NCBI RefSeq assembly: GCF_001424545.1
Contig: NZ_LMQL01000012.1
Span: 439,186 to 503,185 of the forward strand
Reading direction: 5' to 3'
Length of the DNA stretch: 64,000 nt
From: Ramlibacter sp. Leaf400
GTDB lineage: Bacteria; Pseudomonadota; Gammaproteobacteria; Burkholderiales; Burkholderiaceae_C
A program made the translations under genes and the position numbers. This document shows, one piece after another, positions 1 through 8,075 of this stretch. Below the pieces are notes generated by a model. That model saw nothing but the letters and a program-made list of their open reading frames with translations, did no database searches and was not told the DNA's origin. Numbering within the stretch: position 1 is the first letter of the stretch; each line of letters opens with the position of its first letter.

Positions 1-86
1 TCGCAACGGCCGGGCCGCGGAAAGCCCGGCTCGTCCCACAAATCGCCCGGGCCAGGCACCGCCTGCCGCGTGGGAGCAGGGTGCGG
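1..86. repeat. Dispersed intergenic repeat, copy cut by the window edge
   Basis: These 86 bases match 28296-28381 base for base. The element is GC-rich and partly self-complementary (GGCCGGGCCGCGG), and it carries no credible gene. As at 28296, a two-armed palindromic repeat follows it (144-230 here, 28467-28552 there), so the two elements seem to travel as one composite. The left end lies outside the window. Confidence 0.85.
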
Positions 87-143
87 GTGCGGGCAGGAGG
101 CCTTCTGCGCCCCGCCGCCTCCCATCGCTTTTTCGTTGCCACC

Positions 144-230
144 GTCATCCCCGCGAAGGCGGGGATCCAGTGCTTCCTCTGAAGTCCGCCGAAGCCGGAC
201 GCCCTGGATTCCCGCCTTCGCGGGAATGAC
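144..230. repeat. REPIN-like doublet of inverted palindromes
   Basis: The left arm (GTCATCCCCGCGAAGGCGGG) and the right arm ending in CCTTCGCGGGAATGAC are near-exact reverse complements separated by about 45 bases. Each arm also contains its own small hairpin. This is the layout of paired REP sequences (REPINs), which are usually mobilised in trans by RAYT transposases. Related copies lie at 28467, 28882 and 37739, with single arms at 29791 and 38559. No RAYT gene is in the window. Confidence 0.8.
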
Positions 231-296
231 GGGAGAGCGAGCGCAGGAGCGGTTGATCATCGCCCCTGCCACCGTCCCGGAACGTGTCTGACACGC

Positions 297-782
297 GTGC
301 CCACGCCGCGTGTGCAGAATGACCCGGTGTCCAAGCCCTTCAAGATCCCCCAGTCCGTCCTGGTGGTGATCCACACCCCCGCGCTCGACGTCCTGCTCAT
401 CAACAGGGCCGACGCGCCGAACTTCTGGCAGTCCGTCACCGGCGCCAAGGACCGCGAGGACGAAGCCTTCGAGGACACGGCCGTCCGCGAGGTCTTCGAG
501 GAAACCGGCATCGACGCGCGCGCCGGCGTGCTCGCCGACTGGGGCATGGAGAACGTCTACGAGATCTACCCGCGCTGGCGCCACCGCTACGCCGAGGGCG
601 TGACGCACAACACCGAGCACGTCTTCGGCCTGCGCGTGGCCGAAGGCACGGATGTGAAGCTCAACCCGCGCGAGCACACCGGCTTCATGTGGCTGCCCTG
701 GCGCGCGGCGGCCGACGCCTGCTTCTCGCCCAGCAACGCCGAGGCGATCCTGCTGCTGCCGCAGTTTTCGGGGGCTCGATGA
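297..782 (+). CDS. nudB: Nudix hydrolase, probable dihydroneopterin triphosphate diphosphatase
   Basis: This probably removes pyrophosphate from 7,8-dihydroneopterin triphosphate, the FolE product, in folate synthesis. A Nudix box lies at about residues 49-72 with core REVFEETG (64-71). The N-terminal segment KIPQSVLVVIHTP and the stretch QSVTGA point to NudB rather than to MutT. The full length is 161 residues. GTG at 297 is the longest start; GTG at 327 (VSKPFKIPQ) fits the family N-terminus better, and neither has a clear Shine-Dalgarno site. The stop overlaps the next start (ATGA). folE lies 4.7 kb downstream on the same strand. Generic Nudix activity cannot be excluded. Confidence 0.8.
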   Translation: MPTPRVQNDPVSKPFKIPQSVLVVIHTPALDVLLINRADAPNFWQSVTGAKDREDEAFEDTAVREVFEETGIDARAGVLADWGMENVYEIYPRWRHRYAEGVTHNTEHVFGLRVAEGTDVKLNPREHTGFMWLPWRAAADACFSPSNAEAILLLPQFSGAR

Positions 783-1507
783 CCTTGCTGCGGGTCGCCA
801 CGTACAACATCCACAAGGGCGTCCAGGGGTTCGGCCCCACCCGGCGGCTGGAGATCCACAACCTCGGCCACGCGATCGAGCAGCTCGACGCCGACGTGGT
901 CTGCCTGCAGGAAGTGCGCAAGCTCCATCGCCGCGAGGAACGCTACTTCACCCGCTGGCCCGAGCTGCCGCAGGCCGAGTTCCTGTGCCCGGAGGGCTAC
1001 GCCGCCGTGTACCAGACCAACGCCACCACCCGCCACGGCGAGCACGGCAACGCTCTGCTGTCGCGCTGGCCGGTGGTGTCGCACGGGCACGAGGACATGT
1101 CGGACCACCGCTTCGAGCAGCGCGGCCTGCTGCACGTGAAGGTGCGCATAGGCCGGCACGAGGTCCACGTGATCGTGCTGCACCTGGGCCTGATCGCGTC
1201 CAGCCGCGTGCGGCAGGTCGAGCAGCTGGGCCGCTACGTCGAGCGCGAGATCCCGCGCCGCGCGCCGCTGGTCGTGGCCGGCGACCTCAACGACTGGGGC
1301 GGGCGGCTGCGCCCGACGATGCGGGACATCGGCCTGCGCGATTTCAGCGACGACAAGGCGCGCACCTACCCTTCGCGGCTGCCGCTCACGCAGCTGGACT
1401 ACGTCTACGCGCGCGGCCTGCGGCCGCAGGGCGTGGAGATCCCGCGCGGGCGGGTGTGGGGGCAGATGTCGGACCACCTGCCCCTCATCGCGACCTTCTC
1501 GATGTAA
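779..1507 (+). CDS. Endonuclease/exonuclease/phosphatase (EEP) family protein
   Basis: A 242-residue metal-dependent phosphodiesterase of the EEP (DNase I-like) fold. Signature blocks are visible in order: TYNIHKG with Asn10, CLQEV with Glu45, GDLNDW in the middle, and SDHLPLIA with Asp232 and His233 at the end. There is no signal peptide or membrane segment. The ATG at 779 overlaps the upstream stop, and the reading frame continues upstream only as a shadow of nudB. The cardiolipin synthase gene follows after 12 bases, a pairing I know from other Burkholderiales, so the substrate may be a lipid headgroup or nucleic acid. Sequence alone does not decide this. Confidence 0.85.
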   Translation: MTLLRVATYNIHKGVQGFGPTRRLEIHNLGHAIEQLDADVVCLQEVRKLHRREERYFTRWPELPQAEFLCPEGYAAVYQTNATTRHGEHGNALLSRWPVVSHGHEDMSDHRFEQRGLLHVKVRIGRHEVHVIVLHLGLIASSRVRQVEQLGRYVEREIPRRAPLVVAGDLNDWGGRLRPTMRDIGLRDFSDDKARTYPSRLPLTQLDYVYARGLRPQGVEIPRGRVWGQMSDHLPLIATFSM

Positions 1508-1519
1508 GGCGCCGCCACC

Positions 1520-2737
1520 ATGCCGCACCGCATCCCGCCGCTGCGAACCGGCCATGCGCTGCACCTGCTGGAGGGCAGTGCGGAGTACTTCCCCGCGCTG
1601 GTCGCCGCCATCGACGCGGCGCAACGGGAGGTCTGGCTGGAGACCTACATCTTCGACTTCACCGGCTCCAGCGCCGAGGTGGCCTGGGCGCTGGAACGCG
1701 CGGCGCGCCGGGGCGTCAGCGTGCGGGTGGTGGTGGACGGCTTCGGCACCGGATCGCTGCCGGCCGCCTGGCGCGAGCGGCTGCTGGAGGCGGGCGTGGA
1801 CTGGCGCGTGTTCGCGCCCATCGGGCGGCTGGGCGTGCTCACGCCGGCAAGCTGGCGGCGCCTGCACCGCAAGCTGTGCGTGATCGACGAGCGCGTGGCC
1901 TTCTGCGGCGGCATCAACATCCTGGACGACCTGCACGACCCCAACCATGGCCCGCTGCCGGCCCCGCGGCTGGACTTCACGGTGCAGGTCACCGGCCCGC
2001 TGGTGGCCCAGGTCCGCGCGGCCATGCTGCGCCTGTGGAAGCGCATGCGCACCTTCGACGCGCTGCGCCGCGGCGGGCTGGGCGGCGCGCTCACGTCCCT
2101 GCGCGCCTCGCGCCCGGCCGCGGTGGCGTCGCGCCCCGCAGCCGAGGGGCGGCAGGGCAGCCGCGCCGCGCTGGTGCTGCGCGACAACTTCCGCCACCGC
2201 ACGAACATCGAGCGGGCCTACCGCCGCGCCATCGGCCGGGCCCGCAGCGAAGTCATCATCGCCAACGCGTACTTCGTGCCGGGCCGCAAGATGCGCGAGG
2301 CGCTGGTCAACGCCACGCGGCGCGGCGTGCGGGTGGTGCTGCTGCTGCAGGGCCGCTACGAGTACTTCATGCAGTACTACGCCGCGCGCCCGATCTACGG
2401 CGCGCTGCTGCGGGCGGGCGTGGACATCCACGAGTACTCGCCCAGCTTCCTGCACGCCAAGGTGGCGGTGATCGACGGCCGCTGGGCCACGGTGGGCTCG
2501 TCCAACATCGACCCGCTCAGCCTGTTGCTCGCGCGCGAAGCCAACCTCGTGATCGAGGACCCCGGGTTCGCGCAGGTGCTGCGCGACCGCCTGCTGCACG
2601 CGGTGGCGCACGAAGGCCAGGCCATGCAGGCCGACCAGTACGCGCAGCGGCCGCTGCGCCAGCGCGTGCTGGAGCGCATCGCCCAGGTGGTGATGCGGCT
2701 GGCGCTGACCATCGAAGGCAAGAGGACCTACTGGTGA
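1520..2737 (+). CDS. clsB: Cardiolipin synthase B, phospholipase D superfamily
   Basis: A 405-residue phosphatidyltransferase that makes cardiolipin or related phospholipids at the inner membrane. Two HKD motifs are visible: HRKLCVID (His116, Lys118, Asp123) followed by CGGIN, and HAKVAVID (His312, Lys314, Asp319) followed by VGSSNID. There are no N-terminal transmembrane helices, which fits ClsB rather than ClsA. The stop codon overlaps the GTG start of the exonuclease gene, so the lipid and DNA repair genes are translationally coupled. That is probably operon packing rather than shared function. Confidence 0.9.
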   Translation: MPHRIPPLRTGHALHLLEGSAEYFPALVAAIDAAQREVWLETYIFDFTGSSAEVAWALERAARRGVSVRVVVDGFGTGSLPAAWRERLLEAGVDWRVFAPIGRLGVLTPASWRRLHRKLCVIDERVAFCGGINILDDLHDPNHGPLPAPRLDFTVQVTGPLVAQVRAAMLRLWKRMRTFDALRRGGLGGALTSLRASRPAAVASRPAAEGRQGSRAALVLRDNFRHRTNIERAYRRAIGRARSEVIIANAYFVPGRKMREALVNATRRGVRVVLLLQGRYEYFMQYYAARPIYGALLRAGVDIHEYSPSFLHAKVAVIDGRWATVGSSNIDPLSLLLAREANLVIEDPGFAQVLRDRLLHAVAHEGQAMQADQYAQRPLRQRVLERIAQVVMRLALTIEGKRTYW

Positions 2738-3771
2738 AGCCACGCGACCTCGTGGTGCAGCGGCCCGAGGGGCTCTACTGCCCGCCCGGCGACTTCTACA
2801 TCGACCCCTGGCGTGCCGTGCCGCGGGCCGTCATCACCCACGCCCACGCCGACCATGCGCGCATGGGCAACGGCCACTACCTCGCGGCGGCGCCGGCCGA
2901 AGGCGTGCTGCGCGCCCGGCTGGGCGAGATCGACCTGCAGACGCTGGCCTACGGCGAGGCGATCACGCACCACGGCGTGCGGGTGTCGCTGCACCCGGCC
3001 GGCCACGTGCTCGGTTCGGCCCAGGTGCGGCTGGAGCATGGTGGCCAGGTCTGGGTGGCCAGCGGGGACTACAAGGTGGCGCCGGACCGCACCTGCGAGC
3101 CCTTCGAGCCGGTGCGCTGCGACGTCTTCATCACCGAGTCCACCTTCGGCCTGCCGATCTACCGCTGGCGGCCCGACGAGGAACTTTTCGCCGGCATCAA
3201 CGACTGGTGGTCACGCAACGTGCTGGCCGGGCGTGCCAGCGTGCTGGCCTGCTACAGCTTCGGCAAGGCGCAGCGCATCCTCAGCGGGGTCGACCCGACC
3301 ATCGGGCCGATCATCGTCCACGGCGCCGTGCGGCCGCTCAACGACGCCTACCGCGCGGCCGGCGTGCCGCTGCCCGACACGCGCATGGTCACCGAGGTGA
3401 AGGACCGCGCCGAGCTCAAGCGCGCGCTCGTGGTGTGCCCGCCCAGCGCGGTCGCCAGCACGTGGCTGCGCCGCTTCGGCGAAAGCAGCACGGCCTTCGC
3501 CAGCGGCTGGATGCAGCTGCGCGGCGCGCGTCGGCGCGGCGGCTACGACCGCGGCTTCGTGGTGTCCGACCACGCCGACTGGCCGGGCCTGCTGAAGGCG
3601 ATCGGCGCCACCGGCGCGCAGCGCGTGATCGTCACCCACGGCAGCGTGCCGGTGATGGTGCGCTACCTGCAGGAGCAGGGCCTGGAGGCCGAGGGCTTCG
3701 ACACCGAGTACGGCGACGACGTGGTGGAGGCCGACCAGGCGCCGCAGGAGCCGGCGGGCGAGGGCACGTGA
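2734..3771 (+). CDS. Ligase-associated DNA exonuclease, metallo-beta-lactamase fold
   Basis: A 345-residue predicted 3'-end processing nuclease of the ligase-associated exonuclease family (TIGR04122-like). The metal-binding motif HAHADH is at residues 36-41, followed by PAGHVLGSAQ, SGDYK and SDHADW, which mark the beta-lactamase/beta-CASP-like nuclease core. GTG at 2734 overlaps the upstream stop and starts at the conserved segment LVVQRPEGLYCPPGDFYIDP. The stop overlaps the GTG of the DNA ligase. In organisms with this module the exonuclease, ligase, DEXH helicase and PdeM phosphoesterase are grouped and act in DNA repair. Here only the ligase is adjacent. Confidence 0.9.
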   Translation: MKPRDLVVQRPEGLYCPPGDFYIDPWRAVPRAVITHAHADHARMGNGHYLAAAPAEGVLRARLGEIDLQTLAYGEAITHHGVRVSLHPAGHVLGSAQVRLEHGGQVWVASGDYKVAPDRTCEPFEPVRCDVFITESTFGLPIYRWRPDEELFAGINDWWSRNVLAGRASVLACYSFGKAQRILSGVDPTIGPIIVHGAVRPLNDAYRAAGVPLPDTRMVTEVKDRAELKRALVVCPPSAVASTWLRRFGESSTAFASGWMQLRGARRRGGYDRGFVVSDHADWPGLLKAIGATGAQRVIVTHGSVPVMVRYLQEQGLEAEGFDTEYGDDVVEADQAPQEPAGEGT

Positions 3772-5486
3772 GGCGGTTCTCCCAGCTCTTCGCCGAGCTC
3801 GACGCCACCACGTCGACCAACGCCAAGGTCGAGGCGCTGCAGCGCTACTTCGCGGCCGCCACGCCGGCCGACGCCGCGTGGGCGGTGTACTTCCTGGCCG
3901 GCGGCAAGCCGCGGCAGGTGATGAACATGGGCATCCTCGCGCAGCTGGCCTGCCAGGAGGCCGGCATCGAGGCCTGGCTGTTCGACGAGTGCTACCAGGC
4001 GGTGGGCGACCTGGCCGAGACCATCGCCCACGTGCTGCCGCAGGCGGCGCAGACGTCCGACGTGGGCCTGGCCGTGTGGGTGGAGGAGCGCCTGCTGCCC
4101 CTGCGCGGCCTGCCGCCCGACGAGATCGCCGGGCGCGTGCGCGGCTGGTGGCGCGAGCTGGACGACCCCGGCCGGTTCCTGCTGACCAAGCTGGTGGGCG
4201 GCGGCTTTCGCGTCGGCGTCAGCAAGCTGCTGGTGCAGCGCGCGCTGGCCGCGCACGCCGGCATCGACGCCAAGCGCGTGGCCCAGCGCATGATGGGCTA
4301 CACCGACGGCAAGGTCATGCCCTCGGCCGAACGCTTCTCCGCGCTCGTGGCGCAGGCCGGGGAGGGCGCGCAGGAACGCACCGACGAGGGCCAGCCCTAT
4401 CCGTTCTTCCTGGCCCACCAGCTCGATGGGCCGGCCGAGGTGTTCTCGTCCCGGCTCGGGCCGGTGGGCGACTGGCAGGTGGAGTGGAAGTACGACGGCA
4501 TCCGCGGCCAGGTCGTCAAGCGCGCGGGCAAGGTCTGGCTGTGGTCGCGCGGCGAGGAGCTGGTGACCGAGCGTTTCCCCGAGATCGTGGCCCTGGCGCA
4601 GCCGCTGCCGGACGGCACGGTGCTCGACGGCGAGATCATGGTGTGGCACGAGGACGTAGAAGGCGGTCCCGGCCGGCCGGCGCCGTTCTCCCTGCTGCAG
4701 CAGCGCATCGGCCGCAAGACGCTGACCAGGAAGGTGCTGGCCGACGCGCCCGTGACCTTCATGGCCTACGACCTGCTGGAGCAGGAGGGCGCGGACCTGC
4801 GCGATCGCCCGCAGCGCGAGCGGCGGGAGCGGCTCGAAGCGCTGCTGGCCGGCGCCCGGCTGAAGCTGTCGCCCATCGAGACGGCCGCCTCGTGGTCCGA
4901 GTTCGCGCAGCGCCGCGCCCGCTCGCGCGAACTCGGTGTCGAAGGTTTCATGCTCAAGCGCCTGGACGCCGCCTACGGCACCGGCCGCACCAAGGCCGAC
5001 GGCCTGTGGTGGAAGTGGAAGATCGACCCGATGACGGTGGACTGCGTGCTGGTCTACGCGCAGGCCGGCCACGGCCGCCGCGCCTCGGTCTACACCGACT
5101 ACACCTTCGCCGTCTGGAACCGCGCGCCGGCCGACAAGGCCGAGGCCGACGCGGTGCTGGACGCCATCGAGCGCAAGGAGCCGGCGCAGCCCGGCGCGCT
5201 GCAGCTGGTGGCCTTCGCCAAGGCGTACTCGGGCCTGACCGACGAGGAGTTCCGGCAGGTCGACGCCATCATCCGCAAGACCACCATCGAGAAGTTCGGC
5301 CCGGTGCGCAGCGTGCGGCCCACGCTCGTGTTCGAACTGGGCTTCGAGGGCATCAACCGCAGCGGCCGGCACAAGAGCGGCATCGCCGTGCGCTTCCCCC
5401 GCATGCTGCGCATCCGGCACGACAAGCCGCTGCACGAGGCCGACACGCTGCAGCAGCTGGAGGTGCTGCTGGGCCTCGGACGCTGA
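3768..5486 (+). CDS. ATP-dependent DNA ligase of the exonuclease/helicase-associated family
   Basis: A 572-residue ligase that seals nicks using ATP. The N-terminal 200 residues match the DNA-binding domain of ATP ligases. The adenylation motif is EWKYDGIRG with the nucleotide-accepting lysine at 241, followed by DGEIMVW, EGFMLKR and WWKWK, and an OB-fold C-terminus ends the protein. There is no polymerase or Ku partner, so this is not classical LigD non-homologous end joining; it matches the family typified by Pseudomonas PP_1105. The GTG start at 3768 overlaps the exonuclease stop. The normal NAD-dependent replicative ligase would be elsewhere. Confidence 0.92.
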   Translation: MRRFSQLFAELDATTSTNAKVEALQRYFAAATPADAAWAVYFLAGGKPRQVMNMGILAQLACQEAGIEAWLFDECYQAVGDLAETIAHVLPQAAQTSDVGLAVWVEERLLPLRGLPPDEIAGRVRGWWRELDDPGRFLLTKLVGGGFRVGVSKLLVQRALAAHAGIDAKRVAQRMMGYTDGKVMPSAERFSALVAQAGEGAQERTDEGQPYPFFLAHQLDGPAEVFSSRLGPVGDWQVEWKYDGIRGQVVKRAGKVWLWSRGEELVTERFPEIVALAQPLPDGTVLDGEIMVWHEDVEGGPGRPAPFSLLQQRIGRKTLTRKVLADAPVTFMAYDLLEQEGADLRDRPQRERRERLEALLAGARLKLSPIETAASWSEFAQRRARSRELGVEGFMLKRLDAAYGTGRTKADGLWWKWKIDPMTVDCVLVYAQAGHGRRASVYTDYTFAVWNRAPADKAEADAVLDAIERKEPAQPGALQLVAFAKAYSGLTDEEFRQVDAIIRKTTIEKFGPVRSVRPTLVFELGFEGINRSGRHKSGIAVRFPRMLRIRHDKPLHEADTLQQLEVLLGLGR

Positions 5487-5500
5487 GCGGCCAACCTTGC

Positions 5501-5506
5501 TACCAT
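5501..5506 (+). promoter_or_regulatory. Candidate -10 element for leaderless folE transcript
   Basis: TACCAT ends 5 bases before the folE ATG at 5512, and no Shine-Dalgarno sequence lies between them. If this hexamer is used, transcription would begin at or next to the start codon. No good -35 hexamer is visible. Confidence 0.35.
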
Positions 5507-5511
5507 CGCCC

Positions 5512-6246
5512 ATGCTCATGAAAGCAGATCCCACCCAGCAGCTCCAGCCTGCCGACGACGAGGGCACGCCCGTGTCGGTGAAGATCCGCGAGCGCCTGCT
5601 GGCCGCGCGCAAGCGCTTCCATTCCAACGACAACATCGCCGAGTTCATCGAGCCCGGCGAACTCGAGGCGCTGCTCGGGGAGGTCGAGGTGAAGATGCAG
5701 GGCGTGCTGGACAGCCTGGTGATCGACACAGCCAGCGACCACAACACCGGCGACACGGCGCGCCGCGTCGCGAAGATGTACCTGAATGAGGTGTTCCGCG
5801 GCCGCTACACGCGCCCGCCCACCATCACCGAGTTCCCCAACGCCGAGCACCTGAACGAGCTGATGATCGTCGGCCCGATCACCGTGCGGTCGGCCTGCAG
5901 CCACCACTTCTGCCCGGTGATCGGCAAGGTCTGGATCGGCGTGCTGCCCAACGAGCACACCAACGTGATCGGCCTGTCCAAGTACGCGCGCCTGGCCGAG
6001 TGGGTGATGGGCCGCCCGCAGATCCAGGAAGAGGCCGTCGTGCAGCTGGCCGACCTCATCATGGACAAGACCCAGCCGGACGGCCTGGCCATCGTCATGG
6101 AGGCCAGCCACTACTGCATGGCCTGGCGCGGCGTGAAGGACATGGACAGCAAGATGATCAACTCCGTGATGCGCGGCGTGTTCCTGAAGGACGCGGCGCT
6201 GCGCCGCGAATTCCTCGCGCTCATCCCCAGGCGCAACGGGAACTGA
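5512..6246 (+). CDS. folE: GTP cyclohydrolase I
   Basis: It converts GTP to 7,8-dihydroneopterin triphosphate, the first step of folate synthesis. The zinc site is visible as SACSHHFCPV (Cys129, His132), with the third ligand in EASHYCMAW. TASDHNTGDTARRVAKMY and KDMDSKMINSVMRG are also conserved family segments. At 244 residues it has a long N-terminal extension of about 30 residues compared with the E. coli enzyme. ATG at 5512 is chosen; ATG at 5518 is possible. A BLUF-domain gene begins 2 bases after the stop, and a NudB candidate for the next folate step lies upstream. Confidence 0.95.
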   Translation: MLMKADPTQQLQPADDEGTPVSVKIRERLLAARKRFHSNDNIAEFIEPGELEALLGEVEVKMQGVLDSLVIDTASDHNTGDTARRVAKMYLNEVFRGRYTRPPTITEFPNAEHLNELMIVGPITVRSACSHHFCPVIGKVWIGVLPNEHTNVIGLSKYARLAEWVMGRPQIQEEAVVQLADLIMDKTQPDGLAIVMEASHYCMAWRGVKDMDSKMINSVMRGVFLKDAALRREFLALIPRRNGN

Positions 6247-6248
6247 CC

Positions 6249-6671
6249 ATGCTCGTGCGCCTCCTGTACTGCAGCCGCGCGGTCGACACCTCGACCGAGG
6301 CCATCGAGTCCATCCTGACGCAGGCGCGCCAGCACAACCCGGTCAGCGGCATCACCGGCATCCTCTGCTACGGCGGCGGCATCTTCCTGCAGGCCATCGA
6401 GGGCGGGCGCATGCAGGTGTCCGACCTCTTCGGCCACATCCAGAAGGACGAGCGCCACAAGGACGTCGCCCTGCTGCACTACGAGGAGATCCTCGAGCGG
6501 CGCTTCGGCGGCTGGACGATGGGGCAGGTCAACCTGAGCAAGCTCAACCACTCCATCCTGCTGAAGTACTCCGAGAAGCCCGAGCTCGATCCCTATGCCG
6601 TCTCCGGCAAGGTGTCGCTCGCGCTGCTGGAGGACCTGATGGCCACCGCGGCCATCTGCGGCCGCGTCTGA
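6249..6671 (+). CDS. BLUF-domain blue-light sensor
   Basis: A 140-residue stand-alone BLUF protein that should bind FAD and sense blue light. The flavin-pocket residues are present: Tyr7 in LLYCSRA, Asn30 before the SGITGILCY segment, and Gln48 in IFLQAIEG. A Trp-Met pair in GGWTMGQV matches the semi-conserved C-terminal strand. No output domain is fused, so signalling must go through a partner. The gene begins 2 bases after the folE stop and is surely cotranscribed with it. Confidence 0.9.
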   Translation: MLVRLLYCSRAVDTSTEAIESILTQARQHNPVSGITGILCYGGGIFLQAIEGGRMQVSDLFGHIQKDERHKDVALLHYEEILERRFGGWTMGQVNLSKLNHSILLKYSEKPELDPYAVSGKVSLALLEDLMATAAICGRV

Positions 6672-6693
6672 CCGCTCGAAGGCGCGCTGGCGA

Positions 6694-7122
6694 ATGGCGG
6701 CCGTGACGTTCCGGATGCGACGGTCCCTCAGCTGGGGCCATTGCGATCCGGCCGGGATCATCTTCTATCCCACCTACTACCGCTGGATGGACGCGGCCAC
6801 CTGGTCGCTGCTGGCCGAATGCGGCTGGCCCGGCGCGCGCATGCGCACCGAGCACCTGAGCATCCCGCTGCTGGACTCGCAGTGCGCCTTCCTGGCGTCG
6901 CCCAAGTTCGGCGACCAGATCGAGGTGCGGTCCACGCTCGATCGGATCGGCCGCAGCTCGTTCGCCCTGCGCCACGAGTTCATCCTGCTGGGCGACGACA
7001 AGCTGCTGGCCCGCGGCCTGGAGGCACGCGTGTGGGCGCGCTACGAGGCCGGCCCGGGCACGCCGCTGCGCAGCACGCCCGTCCCCGACGAGCTGCGCGC
7101 CGCGCTCGGCACGCCGGCGTGA
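6694..7122 (+). CDS. Acyl-CoA thioesterase, 4-hydroxybenzoyl-CoA thioesterase family
   Basis: A 142-residue hotdog-fold thioesterase. The diagnostic N-terminal block WGHCDPAGIIFYPTYYRWMD places the putative catalytic Asp at residue 18, as in Pseudomonas 4-hydroxybenzoyl-CoA thioesterase. The acyl-CoA substrate cannot be told from sequence. Twenty-two bases separate it from the BLUF gene. Its stop overlaps the GTG of the DUF429 gene, so the four genes from folE onward look like one transcript. Confidence 0.85.
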   Translation: MAAVTFRMRRSLSWGHCDPAGIIFYPTYYRWMDAATWSLLAECGWPGARMRTEHLSIPLLDSQCAFLASPKFGDQIEVRSTLDRIGRSSFALRHEFILLGDDKLLARGLEARVWARYEAGPGTPLRSTPVPDELRAALGTPA

Positions 7123-7937
7123 GCGCGCCGGCGCTGGTCGGCTGCGACTTCTCCAGCAGCCCGACCCGGCGCAAGCCCATCGTGCTGGCCCTGGGCCGCG
7201 CGGACGGCGGCCGCGTGGTGCTGGAGCGCCTGCTCCCGCTCGACAGCCTGCCGGCCTTCGCGCAGTGGCTCGGGCAGCCCGGGCCCTGGGTCGGCGGCTT
7301 CGACTTCCCTTTCGGCCTGCCGCGTGAGTTGGTCGAGCACCTCGGCTGGCCGACCACCTGGCTCGAATGCATGGAGCACTACGCGCGCCTCGGCCGCGCC
7401 GAGATCCGCGAGACCTTCGCCGCCTTCTGCGCGGCGCGGCCGGCCGGCGGCAAGTTCGCCAACCGCCGCTTCGACCGGCAGGCCGGCTCCAGCCCGTCGA
7501 TGAAATGGGTCAACCCGCCGGTCGCCTTCATGCTGCATGCGGCCGTGCCGCTGCTGATCGCCGCCGGTGTGCACATGCCTGGCCTGCACCCGGGCGATCC
7601 GGACCGCGTGGCCCTGGAGGCCTACCCCGGCCTGCTCGCGCGCGAGCTCATCGGGCGGCGCAGCTACAAGAGCGACGACCGCGGCAAGCAGACGCCCGAG
7701 CGCCTGATCGCCCGCAAGGACATCCTCACCGCGCTCGAGGCCGGCCGCACCCGGCTCGACGTGCGCCTGAAGCTCAGCAACGCCCAGCGCGACGCCCTGG
7801 TGCACGACGCCAGCGGCGATTCGCTCGATGCGGTGCTGTGCCTGCTGCAGGCGGCCTGGGCGCAGCGGCTCGGCCCTCCGCGCTGGGGCCTGCCGGATGA
7901 GCTCGACCCCCTGGAGGGCTGGATCGTCTCCGCGTAG
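7119..7937 (+). CDS. DUF429 family protein
   Basis: A 272-residue protein beginning with ALVGCDFSSSPTRRKPIV, an acidic strand of the type seen in RNase H-like DUF429 proteins. Further typical segments are GGFDFPFGLP, a Lys/Arg-rich RRSYKSDDRGKQTPERL and the C-terminal HDASGDSLDAVLCLLQAAWA. The family is predicted to be nuclease-like, but I know of no established reaction. GTG at 7119 overlaps the thioesterase stop. It has no signal peptide or transmembrane segment. Confidence 0.75.
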   Translation: MSAPALVGCDFSSSPTRRKPIVLALGRADGGRVVLERLLPLDSLPAFAQWLGQPGPWVGGFDFPFGLPRELVEHLGWPTTWLECMEHYARLGRAEIRETFAAFCAARPAGGKFANRRFDRQAGSSPSMKWVNPPVAFMLHAAVPLLIAAGVHMPGLHPGDPDRVALEAYPGLLARELIGRRSYKSDDRGKQTPERLIARKDILTALEAGRTRLDVRLKLSNAQRDALVHDASGDSLDAVLCLLQAAWAQRLGPPRWGLPDELDPLEGWIVSA

Positions 7938-8075
7938 GAGGCCGCCGCGTTCAACGGCTGAGCCATGGCCCGAAGGAGCCAAGGGGCCCCCGCGACCGCA
8001 ACGGTCGACCTAGCATCCGCCTCTTCGACGACCCGACTGCCGAGCAGGCGCGTGTCGTCCCATCGGAGCGAACGC

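Noticed and set aside
587..2743. A 718-codon frame on the minus strand across clsB and its neighbours
   Set aside because: It is antisense to three genes with clear catalytic motifs, is extremely rich in Arg/His/Ala/Gln, and has no domain. Long antisense frames are expected at this GC content.
3768..5486. DNA ligase as LigD of classical non-homologous end joining
   Set aside because: No polymerase domain or Ku gene is present, and the exonuclease partner has the beta-lactamase fold, which marks the separate ligase-associated family.
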